A DNA stretch of 64,000 nt from Cladocopium goreaui (GCA_947184155.2 CAMXCT020000325.1:124001-188000), one strand, 5' to 3'; positions 18,612-28,435 are shown, counted from the first letter of the stretch. Made by a program: numbers and translations. The notes: generated from the sequence alone by a model not told the origin.

Positions 18612-21600
18612 TCACTCAGTTCGGTGTTTCTTTGCCAAAAGGGCTTCGATCTGCTGCATCTGCGTGGCAAAAAGAGCTTGCATCTGTTGGCCTTGGCTGT
18701 CAAGTTGGTGAGCTACCTGAGACTGCAGCGCGGCAACTTGGTTTTCGGAGCGGATGGCTGTTTCATCGATTTTGGATTCCAAAGCTTGTTGGTTCATGGT
18801 AAGGCTCTGGACTTGCTGTTCGAGGGCTGCAAATCTGGCATCATGCACACCTGGTCCATCAACTTCCATGTCAGCAGAGGGCAACTTCGCAAGGATTTTG
18901 TTCTCAAGGTGGGCTTCAAACTCCCTCAAAGCTGCTTGATTGTCAGCACGGACAGCTGCCTGGGAAGGTCCAGATCCCCAAGGATCATGCAGGAGCCAGG
19001 GGTCTGTGGGACCAGCGGAGGTGTCTTTGGTACAAAGCTGCACGGTGGAACTGCTGCCAATCACATGGGTGCTGGGCTGAGAGGGCTCTGCTTTGTCTTG
19101 GATCTTGGTGATGACGACCTCGGTGCCTTGGTATCGCACGACTGGGTTGGGTGGTTCAACACTTGCCTGCACAAGCCAGAGATTGCCTAAGGCTGCTGCA
19201 ACGGATCTGGACGGATGCATTGGTCTGGCCTGCCATCCCCACTGACTGCACAGGCGTGCGACAGAAAGTCTGTCCATGCCAAAAGGCAGCGGCCCCAGCT
19301 CATAGGTCAATTTCGCCCCTGGCGCAAGGAAGATTGATCCTGGTTTCAATTTCTTGGCAAGCTCGGATGCATCAGCTGTAGTGGATCTGACACCAAGGCG
19401 CGTGCCGAGACGTGCAAGGCCGACTACCTGAGCGGTACATTGTTGGATCCTCAGCAGTTCGTCGTGCGGTGTCTTGGGAAGCCACAAAACCTGGTAAGAC
19501 AAAAGCGGATCTCTTGCATCCACCGTTCTGGGCTCGATGAAGATGCCATGATGGCCGCTGCACGCAAGCACACTGGGGAGAAGAGATTCCAGGCACCTCA
19601 TGTTGAAGATGAAAACCTCAGCTTGTTCCGGGGCAGTCTGTCTGAAAGTCAGGGAAACCCATTGGCGACGCCAGATATCCAACACAGGATCTTCAACCAC
19701 ATCAGCAGGAGAGGGATGCCATTTACAACATGTGCACGGTGACTGATGGCTTCCTTGGCGGCAAACCTGCAATGGTGCAAGATGGGCCAGCACATACTTC
19801 ACTGGGGCCTTGATGATTTGCTGCCAATCCTCCGGAACCATATCACGATAAACTGCGATCTTGCAGCAGGCGGCAGGTGCATGAAGGATATCTTGCGGGC
19901 CTGGTTCAGCTCGAGGAAGCACAGGTGTCTTGCCGAGCTGCACCAAATACGCAGGCACAATCATTGGTTCATTGTTGGCTATGCATCGTAGCACAACACG
20001 CATGAAAGCCCATGTCAAGCTCGTGTCAAGTTGTGACTCATCAGCATTCAAAAGAAGAAGACCAAGGGAACCTTGGGAAACCAGTTGGCCAGCTTTGAGA
20101 TATGCCGATGCTTCCTCCGGCGTGGACAGGACGACACCAAGGGCAAACGGCCCCATTTCTTTCAGTTGGATTTGGCAAAGTCCAGTGCCATCTGGGGTCG
20201 TGAAAGCTTCATCGTCAATGGACAGCTTGACAGGGTCAAGGGCCTGTGGTGCAGAAGGTTGGTTCTGTTTTGGTTTGGGTGGGGACGCAAGTTTCTTCCT
20301 TTTGGAACGCATGCCACCTTTTTCTGCTTTTTTCTGCACCGCTTGTTCCAATTCCTGAGGGAGGACAAGTTGGAAAACAGGTCGGCATTTGTTGGCAACA
20401 CCTTTGAGAGCACGCCAGGGTTGGCCTGAGGTGAGGGCACCTTGCACTGCTGGAAGGCCGGCTGCTTGGATCAGCAAGGAAGCACGGTTTTTGGTTTGAG
20501 CTGCTTCAACTCCATGTTCTTCCAAAAGGCTTTGCAGTCGATCATAGGCCTTGGGCTCAAGTCCAGCTGCCCAAATCCACGGCCTGCTGACAGTTGCACA
20601 GGAGTCCAAAAATTGGACATACATGGAACGTGCAGAAGCATGCAGTTTTTTGACCTCATCAAGGTTGGACGGAAGCATCTTTCCACGCAGCATGTGATCA
20701 ATGAACCGAAGAGCACACAAGCCACAAAAGTCAGGGACCGCAAAGGATCGGTGCACAGCATGAACAGTCCAGGTCCGGGAACCAACAGCCGTAGCAAGAC
20801 CTTGATGAAGGACACTGAGCGAGGCAGGTGCTGGGCCAGGGATATCCCAACATGACGCAATCATGCAGTGAGCAGTCCAAGTCCAAAGGAAAGGAACCCA
20901 GTGATTGTCAACAGGGACAACGCCAATGACGGCCGTAGGACGCTTGGCAAAGGATGACAGCCATTGCGACAGCAAGCCATGGCTGGGACGCTTGAGAGCT
21001 TCTGCAGCAAGCAAAGGGTCAAGCAGAGCCCAAGTGGGTTTCCGTGCAACCTGGAGCAATTGATCAATGTGCCAAAGCAGCTCATCATCTGCCCACAAAG
21101 TTCCTTGATTGGACAGGACAGTTTTCCGGGTCTCGGAGTCAATCGTTTGCTTTCTCAAGGCATGGACCAGGGTGACGTCAGGGATGGACGGTTCAGGGAT
21201 CAGACTCAGTCTGGCAGCATCCAATGATGCAAGTGGTTCAGGTGCAGGTTCAGGCAAACGTGGACTCATGGCTGACGCAAGACCGGCAGAAGGTTCAACA
21301 GCGACATCTTCGATTGGGTCATCAGCAATCCATGGAATGGTCGGAGACACCTCAGGGGGGATGTGAGCAGGGACAGCATGAACCGGGTTGGGTGCAATCC
21401 AAAGACACATGCCAGCTGCCGGGTGTCCCATGGCAAGATTCAAACCAGAACTGCAATCAATGACTCGAAGGTCGGTACCAGGAAGGCCCAAGAACTTGTT
21501 GGTTGTGTGCAACACTGCCGCAACCGTTGCATCAGGATCGGACAATCGAGAGACAAATGGAACACCATCAAGGTAATGGACAACCGTGCACTCATCATCA

Positions 21601-23198
21601 CGACCTTTGTGCGAGAAATGCACCCACGGAGTCAGAGATGTGTCGTCAAGGGACAAGTCCATGGCATCTTCAACCGGGGGGTCAGGCAAGGCACTTGGGA
21701 TGACTGGGTCAAATTCCAAATGTTCTGCAAGGACAAGCACACGCCCACGGACATCAAGCAAACAATCCACAGGGTCCAACTTGGATTCACCGTAGTAAAC
21801 AAGGTCAGCTTGGCATTGCAACAGTGCTCCAACCCAGACAGATTGCAGAGGCGAAGCTTGCTGTCCTAAACCCGCAAGGCAAAGTGTCAAGTTCAGAGGC
21901 CAAATCATCTCAGGCACACCTGTCAGGACTGCAACTTCTGTTGGATGCGGGTGTCGGACACGTGGATGCTGTGGGTGACTGGGGCCAAGCTCAACAGACA
22001 CTGGGAAAAGAATTCCATAAAGTCCACGTTTCTGCAAAGTTTCATCCGAAAATCCAGCACTCCTACAGTTGCAAGCACAAGGGGTCACCTGGGAACCCCA
22101 AGAGTGTAACGCAGTAGGCGCCTTGGCATTGGTTTGAAGGAACATTTTGGCAAGACGGGGCTGGAATTGGAGAAAACGGGCAAGCTCCTCATCTTTCAGT
22201 TCAAGCTGCTGCAAGTGTTCTGGGGACACGGACATGGGTGCTGGCAAGACATCACGTGGGACCGACGGGACATCGAATGCATCGGATGCACGGAGAGGCA
22301 CGGGTCCTAAGAAGTCAGCTGTCAGTGTGGCCCACCATCTTGTTCGACGAGACACCCAAACTTTGTCCAAATGCAAAACAACTTCACTGAGGTGGTATCC
22401 ACACTGATCCCTAAAACCCTCGATCTGCTGGCGAACCATCGAATTGGATGCAGCGTCCTGTACACACTCTAGCACAATGGCAACAGCTCTGAGCATGTAC
22501 CCTGCCCTGAGTCTGAGTGCTGCATGCAGCGTGTTCGACCTGGCATCATCTGCTCCACGTTGAGAGCCGCCAGCACTGAATGGTTGGCATGAAAAGCCAC
22601 ACATAACGACCGCAGGTTTCGGATGGGCTTTGTACAGACACTTCAGAGTCTCTTTGGACGAAATGTCACCATGGATGCAAGGCACATCGGGATGCATGGA
22701 CCTGAAAGCTTCGGCCAGTGGTAAGGACCATTCAGCAGCACAAACCGGGACCCTTCCTGCAGACTGAAAACCGATGGTGCTAATACCCATACCTGAGCAC
22801 AAATCAATCAGAGTGGTGAATGATTCACGGTTTCCACGGCCATAAAGCAAGACATCAGATGGATCGTCAACGATGAAGACAGGGAGCGGGTCCTTCTGTA
22901 CCATTGTAGCGTCAAAAACTGAAATTGTCGAGCAGTCAGCCGGGACATCCAAAGTCCCCAGAATCTTCGCCTGAGTTCGATGAGGAAGGACAGCAACCAA
23001 GACAGCATCACTTGAAATCGAAATCACTTCGGCAGCGATGTCGACCTTCCCGCCAACCTCCAACGAAGGTGAAAGACCCCAAACAGTCATGGAACCTGTG
23101 CTACCCCAAAGCGACATGGCAACCAAACACGTGTGAACAGCACACCGAGTATCGGCCGGCCCAGCACTCCCGCTGGGAGGGTCTCGGTCCAAGTGCTT
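18612..23198 (-). CDS. LINE ORF1: C5-DNA methyltransferase + cysteine-peptidase-like region + coiled coil (5'-truncated)
   Basis: A single open frame of about 1,529 codons, open to the 5' edge of the insertion without an ATG (first ATG at 23117). Residues below count from 23192. DNA methyltransferase, about 125-460: motif I DLCSGMG (130-136), motif IV with catalytic C202 (CGFSCQPFS), motif VI ECV (242-244; usual ENV), motif VIII RRTR (282-285), motif IX near PTEVAVLTGVPE (417-428) and motif X near GLGQQASPLQ (441-450). It should transfer methyl from S-adenosylmethionine to cytosine C5. Peptidase-like region, about 695-840: H764-W765, D783 and C823-G824, reminiscent of the Ulp1/C48 His-Asp-Cys order. 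A basic stretch (959-978) precedes a region of unknown fold with clustered cysteines (1144-1159). Residues about 1450-1520 form a glutamine-rich coiled coil suited to oligomerisation. The protease and coiled-coil assignments are inference; the methyltransferase is firm. Confidence 0.85.
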   Translation of the reverse strand, partial: KHLDRDPPSGSAGPADTRCAVHTCLVAMSLWGSTGSMTVWGLSPSLEVGGKVDIAAEVISISSDAVLVAVLPHRTQAKILGTLDVPADCSTISVFDATMVQKDPLPVFIVDDPSDVLLYGRGNRESFTTLIDLCSGMGISTIGFQSAGRVPVCAAEWSLPLAEAFRSMHPDVPCIHGDISSKETLKCLYKAHPKPAVVMCGFSCQPFSAGGSQRGADDARSNTLHAALRLRAGYMLRAVAIVLECVQDAASNSMVRQQIEGFRDQCGYHLSEVVLHLDKVWVSRRTRWWATLTADFLGPVPLRASDAFDVPSVPRDVLPAPMSVSPEHLQQLELKDEELARFLQFQPRLAKMFLQTNAKAPTALHSWGSQVTPCACNCRSAGFSDETLQKRGLYGILFPVSVELGPSHPQHPRVRHPHPTEVAVLTGVPEMIWPLNLTLCLAGLGQQASPLQSVWVGALLQCQADLVYYGESKLDPVDCLLDVRGRVLVLAEHLEFDPVIPSALPDPPVEDAMDLSLDDTSLTPWVHFSHKGRDDECTVVHYLDGVPFVSRLSDPDATVAAVLHTTNKFLGLPGTDLRVIDCSSGLNLAMGHPAAGMCLWIAPNPVHAVPAHIPPEVSPTIPWIADDPIEDVAVEPSAGLASAMSPRLPEPAPEPLASLDAARLSLIPEPSIPDVTLVHALRKQTIDSETRKTVLSNQGTLWADDELLWHIDQLLQVARKPTWALLDPLLAAEALKRPSHGLLSQWLSSFAKRPTAVIGVVPVDNHWVPFLWTWTAHCMIASCWDIPGPAPASLSVLHQGLATAVGSRTWTVHAVHRSFAVPDFCGLCALRFIDHMLRGKMLPSNLDEVKKLHASARSMYVQFLDSCATVSRPWIWAAGLEPKAYDRLQSLLEEHGVEAAQTKNRASLLIQAAGLPAVQGALTSGQPWRALKGVANKCRPVFQLVLPQELEQAVQKKAEKGGMRSKRKKLASPPKPKQNQPSAPQALDPVKLSIDDEAFTTPDGTGLCQIQLKEMGPFALGVVLSTPEEASAYLKAGQLVSQGSLGLLLLNADESQLDTSLTWAFMRVVLRCIANNEPMIVPAYLVQLGKTPVLPRAEPGPQDILHAPAACCKIAVYRDMVPEDWQQIIKAPVKYVLAHLAPLQVCRQGSHQSPCTCCKWHPSPADVVEDPVLDIWRRQWVSLTFRQTAPEQAEVFIFNMRCLESLLPSVLACSGHHGIFIEPRTVDARDPLLSYQVLWLPKTPHDELLRIQQCTAQVVGLARLGTRLGVRSTTADASELAKKLKPGSIFLAPGAKLTYELGPLPFGMDRLSVARLCSQWGWQARPMHPSRSVAAALGNLWLVQASVEPPNPVVRYQGTEVVITKIQDKAEPSQPSTHVIGSSSTVQLCTKDTSAGPTDPWLLHDPWGSGPSQAAVRADNQAALREFEAHLENKILAKLPSADMEVDGPGVHDARFAALEQQVQSLTMNQQALESKIDETAIRSENQVAALQSQVAHQLDSQGQQMQALFATQMQQIEALLAKKHRTE

Positions 23199-23213
23199 AA
23201 ATAAAAAATGTTT

Positions 23214-23228
23214 GAAACCACCAACCAG
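23214..23228. repeat. Family A MITE, right end, split by the LINE
   Basis: GAAACCACCAACCAG, directly after the LINE target duplication. It completes the MITE begun at 13281. Flanking GTTT occurs on both sides of the joined MITE (13277-13280 and 23228-23231), a possible 4-bp target duplication. Confidence 0.75.
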
Positions 23229-24397
23229 GTTTTAATGTGCTTTAATGGGTGTTACTAGGGTTTTACTATATAGGAAAATTAACGGAAACGGATTCCAACG
23301 GATTCTTGTTAGACTTATTGGTGTTAGCTGAGCTGCAAAGTTTGGTGTTGTTAGGCTTTTTTACGTCCTTCCTTGCAATACCATCTATGGTTTACTATCC
23401 AGGATTTATCGGGCTTTTGTTTATAGTTTGATTAACTAGGGATTTGTGGTGTTGTTAAACTGCAAGTTGTTCTGCAACCGTGTTTTCGATTGCTTTAGCA
23501 TCTATGATTTGTAGAATGGCTATTGGAGGCTGAAGCAACGAAAATGGTGATATAACAAAGAGTTTTACAAGCTACGGGAAAGATGTGTAGAGGAAACACC
23601 CAGTAAAATCAAGGACATCATGATATGATGAATCATACCACCAATGAACACATGGTTGTTGAGAGCTATGTATATTAGTATATATATATATGTTTACCCA
23701 GTGAAAAGTGGGATTTAACCAACAAGAATGGTGGATATTTTCGCAGATTCAAGCATTGACATCTGTGATTGTTCACTCAATTTATGCTGGCTATGTTTAC
23801 ATCACGGTCATCATGCCGAAAGTCAGTTGAGACTCCGAAAAAAGTACCTATCCTGGTGATACACTTAAATCATCCTAGCCGGAAATCCGAACATAAAAGA
23901 TCCCATAGAAGGCACACTTCTTTGGCCATAGAAGGGGACATTTATATATATATATATTTATGCATTTATACATATCTATCCTATCCTATCATATCCTATC
24001 CTATCCTATCCTATCTATCATACATATATATATATATGCCATCATTTTTGGTGAGGTCGGCCAATGAAATACCCAAGAAAGCCATCGCCATAGCAGCCAT
24101 TGGTGAAGCTCTATCCCCATGATATCCCCATTTTCGCAGAAAAATTCTGTTTGGTACCCAATGATTGGACCAAATATTCGTCCCATTTGATCCCCTTTGC
24201 ATCTCCGTTTTGTTTCGTCAAATCCCCATGTTTGATGCTAATGGTCAAACATGTAAATCGTTGAATCTGCTTAAATCGAACATGTTTGTGGCTTAAGTCC
24301 CAAGTTTCTCTTGGTAAATCCACCATGTAAAAAAAGGTAAATCATCCCATTCAAATCCACCAGGACTCTCTTTCTGTCCCCAACTGGTAACTGGTGC
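23229..24397. other. Intergenic or intron-like DNA, no gene seen
   Basis: AT-rich. TA tracts lie at 23666-23692 and 23941-23960, and a TATCC pentanucleotide run at 23975-24020. No coding potential recognised. Confidence 0.45.
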
Positions 24398-24498
24398 CAT
24401 GGCGTCGAAAACCGCCGTGGTTTTAGCGCGCCTGCGACACGGTTTCACAGGCCGTGCAGAAGGTCGCTGAGGCCCCGCTGCGGCAGACCTCACCAATG
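24398..24498. other. GC-rich exon-like island, strand unclear
   Basis: Open on both strands. The minus frame gives VCRSGASATFCTACETVSQ between an AG and a possible GC donor. The plus frame gives AVQKVAEAPLRQT after TTTCACAG. No family recognised. Confidence 0.3.
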
Positions 24499-24508
24499 AT
24501 TCGGATAT

Positions 24509-24624
24509 ATGGGGGGTTCCTACAATATGGCTACCCCAATAGCTGGATGGTAAAACTCTGGAAAAATCCGATAAAATGGATGATTTGGGGATACCCCCAA
24601 TTTAGAAAATCTCTGGATCCACAT
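24509..24624. repeat. Family C inverted-repeat element
   Basis: A member of the family with ends near GGAGGTTTCCTAAAAT and GGGGTACCCC, and an AGCTGGATGGTTTA core opposed to AAATGGATGATTTGGGG. Confidence 0.6.
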
Positions 24625-24956
24625 GGTAATATTACAATATATATTATAACACGTGTATATATATATAGAATACTTACATACTGATTGTATGTGTACGGTA
24701 TAAAACTTGCGTACTATGTAATTACTGATCTACTGGGGCATGCTTTACAGTAGTACTTACAAAATAATCAAAATACGAATAATCAAGAATATATTGCAGT
24801 CACAATAGTTTTCTATATAATACAACAATATATAACGGTATTGTACTACTATCTCTTGTTAGGAACAGTTCTATGATGTATAACAAGGGTATATATATAG
24901 TAATAATCAAAATTACTTTACTTCGTGTGATCCCCACCATGACATTTATACATTTT
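24625..24956. other. AT-rich DNA, no gene seen
   Basis: Short TA and ACTATAC-type stretches; nothing else recognised. Confidence 0.5.
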
Positions 24957-25530
24957 CTTACTGGCAAATCTTCTGGCATTCTATCTGACATATCTTCTGA
25001 CATTCTATTTGACATTCTATCTGGCATATCTTCTGGCATATGATCTGGCATATCTTCTGGCATATCTTCTGGCATTCTATCTGGCAAATCTTCTGGCATT
25101 CTATCTGGCATATCTTCTGGCACTCTATCTGACATATCTTCTCTTCTGGCATTCTATCTGGCATATCTTCTGGCATATATTCTGACATATCTTCTGGCAT
25201 TCTATCTGACATATCTTCTGGCATATATTCTGACATATCTTCTGGCATATCTTCTGGCATATCTTCTGGCATATCTTCTGACATATCTTTCTGGCATATC
25301 TTCTGGCATATTTTCTGGCATTCTATCTGGCAAATCTTCTGGCATTCTATCTGGCATATCTTCTGGCATATTATCTGGCATTCTATCTGGCATATCTGGC
25401 ATATATTCTGACATATCTTCTGGCATTCTATCTGGCATTCTATTTGGCATTCTATCTGGCATATCTTCTGGCATATCTTCTGACATTCTTTCTGACATTC
25501 TTTCTAACTTTCTTCTGCACATTCTTTGTC
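24957..25530 (-). repeat. Minisatellite, CTTCTGGCATAT type
   Basis: About 570 bp built from 9-mers such as ATCTTCTGGC and ATTCTATCTGGC. On the minus strand it gives open MPEDMPDRMPED-like frames, and several frames are open. It is taken as non-coding because the units drift without preserving a single frame. Confidence 0.85.
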
Positions 25531-25545
25531 CCATATCTTCCTACA

Positions 25546-25745
25546 TGAGGTCCGGCAGGGAACACTTGGCGTGGATACTCGCGGTTGAGGTCCGGCAGGG
25601 AACACTGGGCGAGGATGGTCGTGGTTGAGGTCCGGCAGGGAACATTGGGCGAGGATGGTCGTGGTTGAGGTCCGGCAGGGAACACTGGGCGTGGATGGTC
25701 TTGGTTGAGGTCCGGCAGAGAACACTGTGGATCGCGGGTCGCAGT
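25546..25745 (+). repeat. 40-bp minisatellite, five units
   Basis: TGAGGTCCGGCAGGGAACA starts at 25546, 25586, 25626, 25666 and 25706, exactly 40 bp apart, with a decayed sixth start at 25746. Confidence 0.9.
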
Positions 25746-25749
25746 TGAG

Positions 25750-25882
25750 CAAGGACGACGAGGACGACGAGGACGACGAGGACGACGAGGAGGACGAGGA
25801 GGAGGAGAAGAGGAGGACGAGGCAGGAGGAGGCGGAGGAGGAGGAGGAGGAGAAGGAGGAGAAGGAGGAGGAGGAGGCAACT
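25750..25882 (+). repeat. Polypurine GACGAG/GAGGAG tract
   Basis: A GACGAC-GAG run grading into GGAGGAGGA, almost pure purine on the plus strand. Confidence 0.85.
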
Positions 25883-26334
25883 GACATAAAATCTAACAAC
25901 CCTCACCTGGCAGGTGGGGAAATAACTAAAACTACTCAAAAATAAACAAAAATACCAAAAATAACCTAGGGATTCACAGTTCGAACAGTACTATCATCCA
26001 CCAAAGGCTTGTTATACCAGCAGGAACCATACTCAAAAAGACTAGCTGTAGAATAATATTCAAACCTAATCTTGATATTCTGATGTTTTGTTGGTGTCTA
26101 ATAATAAACATGATGCTTATAATAGTGAATGAAAAATGCCAAGTAATTGCTGTTATTGGTATTAGATCAAAAAATAAAGAACATAATTTGATATTGTAAA
26201 TGACTCAACCTGACATGATTGTCATTCTAATGTACTCTTATCGTTTATTCACCCTGAGTACCAGCTATACAAAATTAGAATAGCAAGAATCAGAATGGCT
26301 TATGAGTTACAATTCGCTAACCCCTTAATAAGAT
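25883..26334. other. AT-rich DNA, no gene seen
   Basis: No recognised repeat or coding signal. Confidence 0.5.
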
Positions 26335-26450
26335 GAATGAAGCCATCATAGGGATAGTTACGCCGATCCTAACCATCATTCCATTGACGTCGCAGTGAGG
26401 TCTTTTGAATTTATCCAGAATATCTAATTATATCTAATTATCATTAACAA
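26335..26450 (+). repeat. SINE-like repeat copy 2, TCTAATTA tail
   Basis: Has GTCGCAGTGAGGTCTTTTGA and TTTATCCAGA, then ATCTAATTATATCTAATTAT as its tail. Confidence 0.45.
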
Positions 26451-26640
26451 AACCATAATAGGTGTCACAGTATTGTCATTATTGAAATTATAAAGGAGTT
26501 TAACAGAGTTTATCAAAATCCCCCACATTGGCCAAACAAATCAAGAAAATTCCAGACTACACCAGGGTTTCTGGCTAAGGAAGGGATCACAGCTGAGCTT
26601 GAGGTCATGTCCAATAGTCAATGAATGGAAAGGGACAATC

Positions 26641-26743
26641 TTACCCTCTGGTAAACTAACATAGCTATGGAAAATCACCATTTGTCATAGGAAAATCCAC
26701 TATTTCTATGGCCATTTTCAATAGCTATGTTGACATAACCAGG
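26641..26743. repeat. Family B hairpin element
   Basis: The left arm starts TTACCCTCTGGTAAACTAAC and is opposed to ATAGCTATGTTGACATAACC. Confidence 0.7.
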
Positions 26744-26885
26744 TTGGGTAACCAGAACCCATGGGTTTTTTACCCCCAAACATCGGTTTTTTTCCCGGTG
26801 ATTTTATGCCGTAAATTCGGGTGGACTTCCACGATCACGAGAGGTGGATCCAGTGGGATCATGTGAAAATAAAATAAAAGTCTTA
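26744..26885. other. Unique-looking DNA before the minisatellite
   Basis: Short non-coding stretch. Confidence 0.4.
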
Positions 26886-27095
26886 CATATGGGATTTCAT
26901 GGTGATTTAATGGGATTTCATGGTGATTTAATGGGATTTCATGGTGATTTAATGGGATTTCATGGTGATTTAATGGGATTTCATGGTGATTTAATGGGAT
27001 TTCATGGTGATTTAATGGGATTTCATGGTGATTTAATGGGGATTTCATGGTGATTTAATGGGGATTTCATGGTGATTTAATGGGGATTTCATGGT
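26886..27095 (+). repeat. 21-bp minisatellite (left of gap)
   Basis: Tandem ATGGGATTTCATGGTGATTT units. The array continues on the other side of the N run. Confidence 0.9.
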
Positions 27096-27195
27096 NNNNN
27101 NNNNNNNNNNNNNNNNNNNNNNNNNNNNNNNNNNNNNNNNNNNNNNNNNNNNNNNNNNNNNNNNNNNNNNNNNNNNNNNNNNNNNNNNNNNNNNN
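27096..27195. other. Assembly gap, 100 N
   Basis: Exactly 100 N, so probably a placeholder for a gap of unknown length inside the minisatellite. Confidence 0.98.
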
Positions 27196-27872
27196 TTAAT
27201 GGGGATTTAATGGGGATTTAATGGGGATTTAATGGGGATTTAATGGGGATTTAATGGGGGTTTAATGGGGATTTAATGGGGATTTAATGGGGATTTAATG
27301 GGGATTTAATGGTGATTTAATGGGATTTAATGGTGATTTAATGGTGATTTAATGGGATTTAATGGTGATTTAATGGGATTTAATGGTGATTTAATGGGAT
27401 TTAATGTTGATTTAATGGGATTTAATGGTGATTTAATGGGATTTAATGTTGATTTAATGGGATTTAATGGTGATTTAATGGGATTTAATTGTGATTCAAT
27501 GGGATTTAATGGTGATTTAATGGGATTTAATGGTGATTTAATGGGATTTAATGGTGATTTAATGGGATTTAATGGTGATTTAATGGTGATTTAATGGGAT
27601 TTCATGGTGATTTAATGGGATTTAATGTTGATTTAATGGGATTTAATGTTGATTTAATGGGATTTAATGTTGATTTAATGGGATTTAATGGTGATTTAAT
27701 GGGATTTAATGGTGATTTAATGGGATTTAATGTTGATTTAATGGGATTTAATGGTGATTTAATGGGATTTAATGGTGATTTAATGGGATTTAATGTTGAT
27801 TTAATGGGATTTAATGGTGATTTAATGGGATTTAATGGTGATTTAATGGGATTTAATGGTGATTTATGTATA
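27196..27872 (+). repeat. 12/21-bp minisatellite (right of gap)
   Basis: TTAATGGGGATT units (12 bp), then TGGGATTTAATGGTGATTTA units (21 bp) with GGT/GTT variants. Open frames arise because both periods are multiples of three. Confidence 0.9.
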
Positions 27873-28349
27873 CTTAATATGGGATAGGTTAATGTTAGTG
27901 GCTAACAAAATATCCACTTAAAGCCAGTTAAACAAAAATGTCATCTTAATTTTCGGACTAAGCCAGTTAATGTCCAGTTAAACAGTGGCCAACAAACACC
28001 AGTGGGATCCAGTCCGGTTTACCGGGATAATTCAGTTAGTACAGTAACTGTCCCATTAAACACCACTGGGGACTCTTAAATTTGTCAAATGCTGATCTGA
28101 CCAATACCTCGATCCGAACCACATCATTGTGTATTTGTAGCAATGGAATGGGTTCAAGCAATCAAAGCAAGAAAAATGATGCATCCAAAGCATAAAATCC
28201 TTCCAAATGGCTATGGCTCGAAATGATTCTCCCCGGAAAATGGATGATTTGAGATTCAAAATGACCCATTCTTGGCTCTGACGGGTCCAGAGCCGTCGAA
28301 AATGCTGCCATACCAAAATCCTTGATAATCCTTGGTCCAGTTGATAAAT
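27873..28349. other. AT-rich DNA, no gene seen
   Basis: A decayed CCAGTTAA-type repeat lies at 27915-27985. The open minus frame at 28056-28478 has no recognisable protein character. Confidence 0.45.
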
Positions 28350-28435
28350 TACCCTCTGGTAAACGTTTTCATAACTATGAAAAATCACCATTTTTCCATT
28401 TGGTAAATCAACTATGAAAAACGACTGGGCCATGG
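28350..28435. repeat. Family B element, partial
   Basis: Left arm TACCCTCTGGTAAACG present; the right arm is degraded. Confidence 0.5.

Larger units (their letters stand above)
13364..23198 (-). mobile_element. Non-LTR retrotransposon carrying a DNA methyltransferase, ~9.8 kb
   Basis: The element is delimited by the direct repeat AAATAAAAAATGTTT at 13349-13363 and 23199-23213, taken as its target-site duplication. Order on the minus strand: ORF1 (23198-18612) with methyltransferase, peptidase-like region and coiled coil; about 85 bp to the first ATG of pol; pol (18527-13423) with endonuclease, RT, knuckle and RNase H; a 3' UTR of about 60 bp; and a short A run. ORF1 is open up to the 5' boundary without an ATG, which suggests mild 5' truncation. 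There are no LTRs or terminal inverted repeats. Apart from the truncation and one frameshift in RT the copy is well preserved, so insertion was probably recent. Similar methyltransferase-bearing retroelements are known from dinoflagellates. Confidence 0.88.

Noticed and set aside
24958-25534. MPEDMPDRMPED-type repeat protein on the minus strand
   Set aside because: The array shifts between frames and is flanked by other minisatellites; no start context or neighbouring exon.
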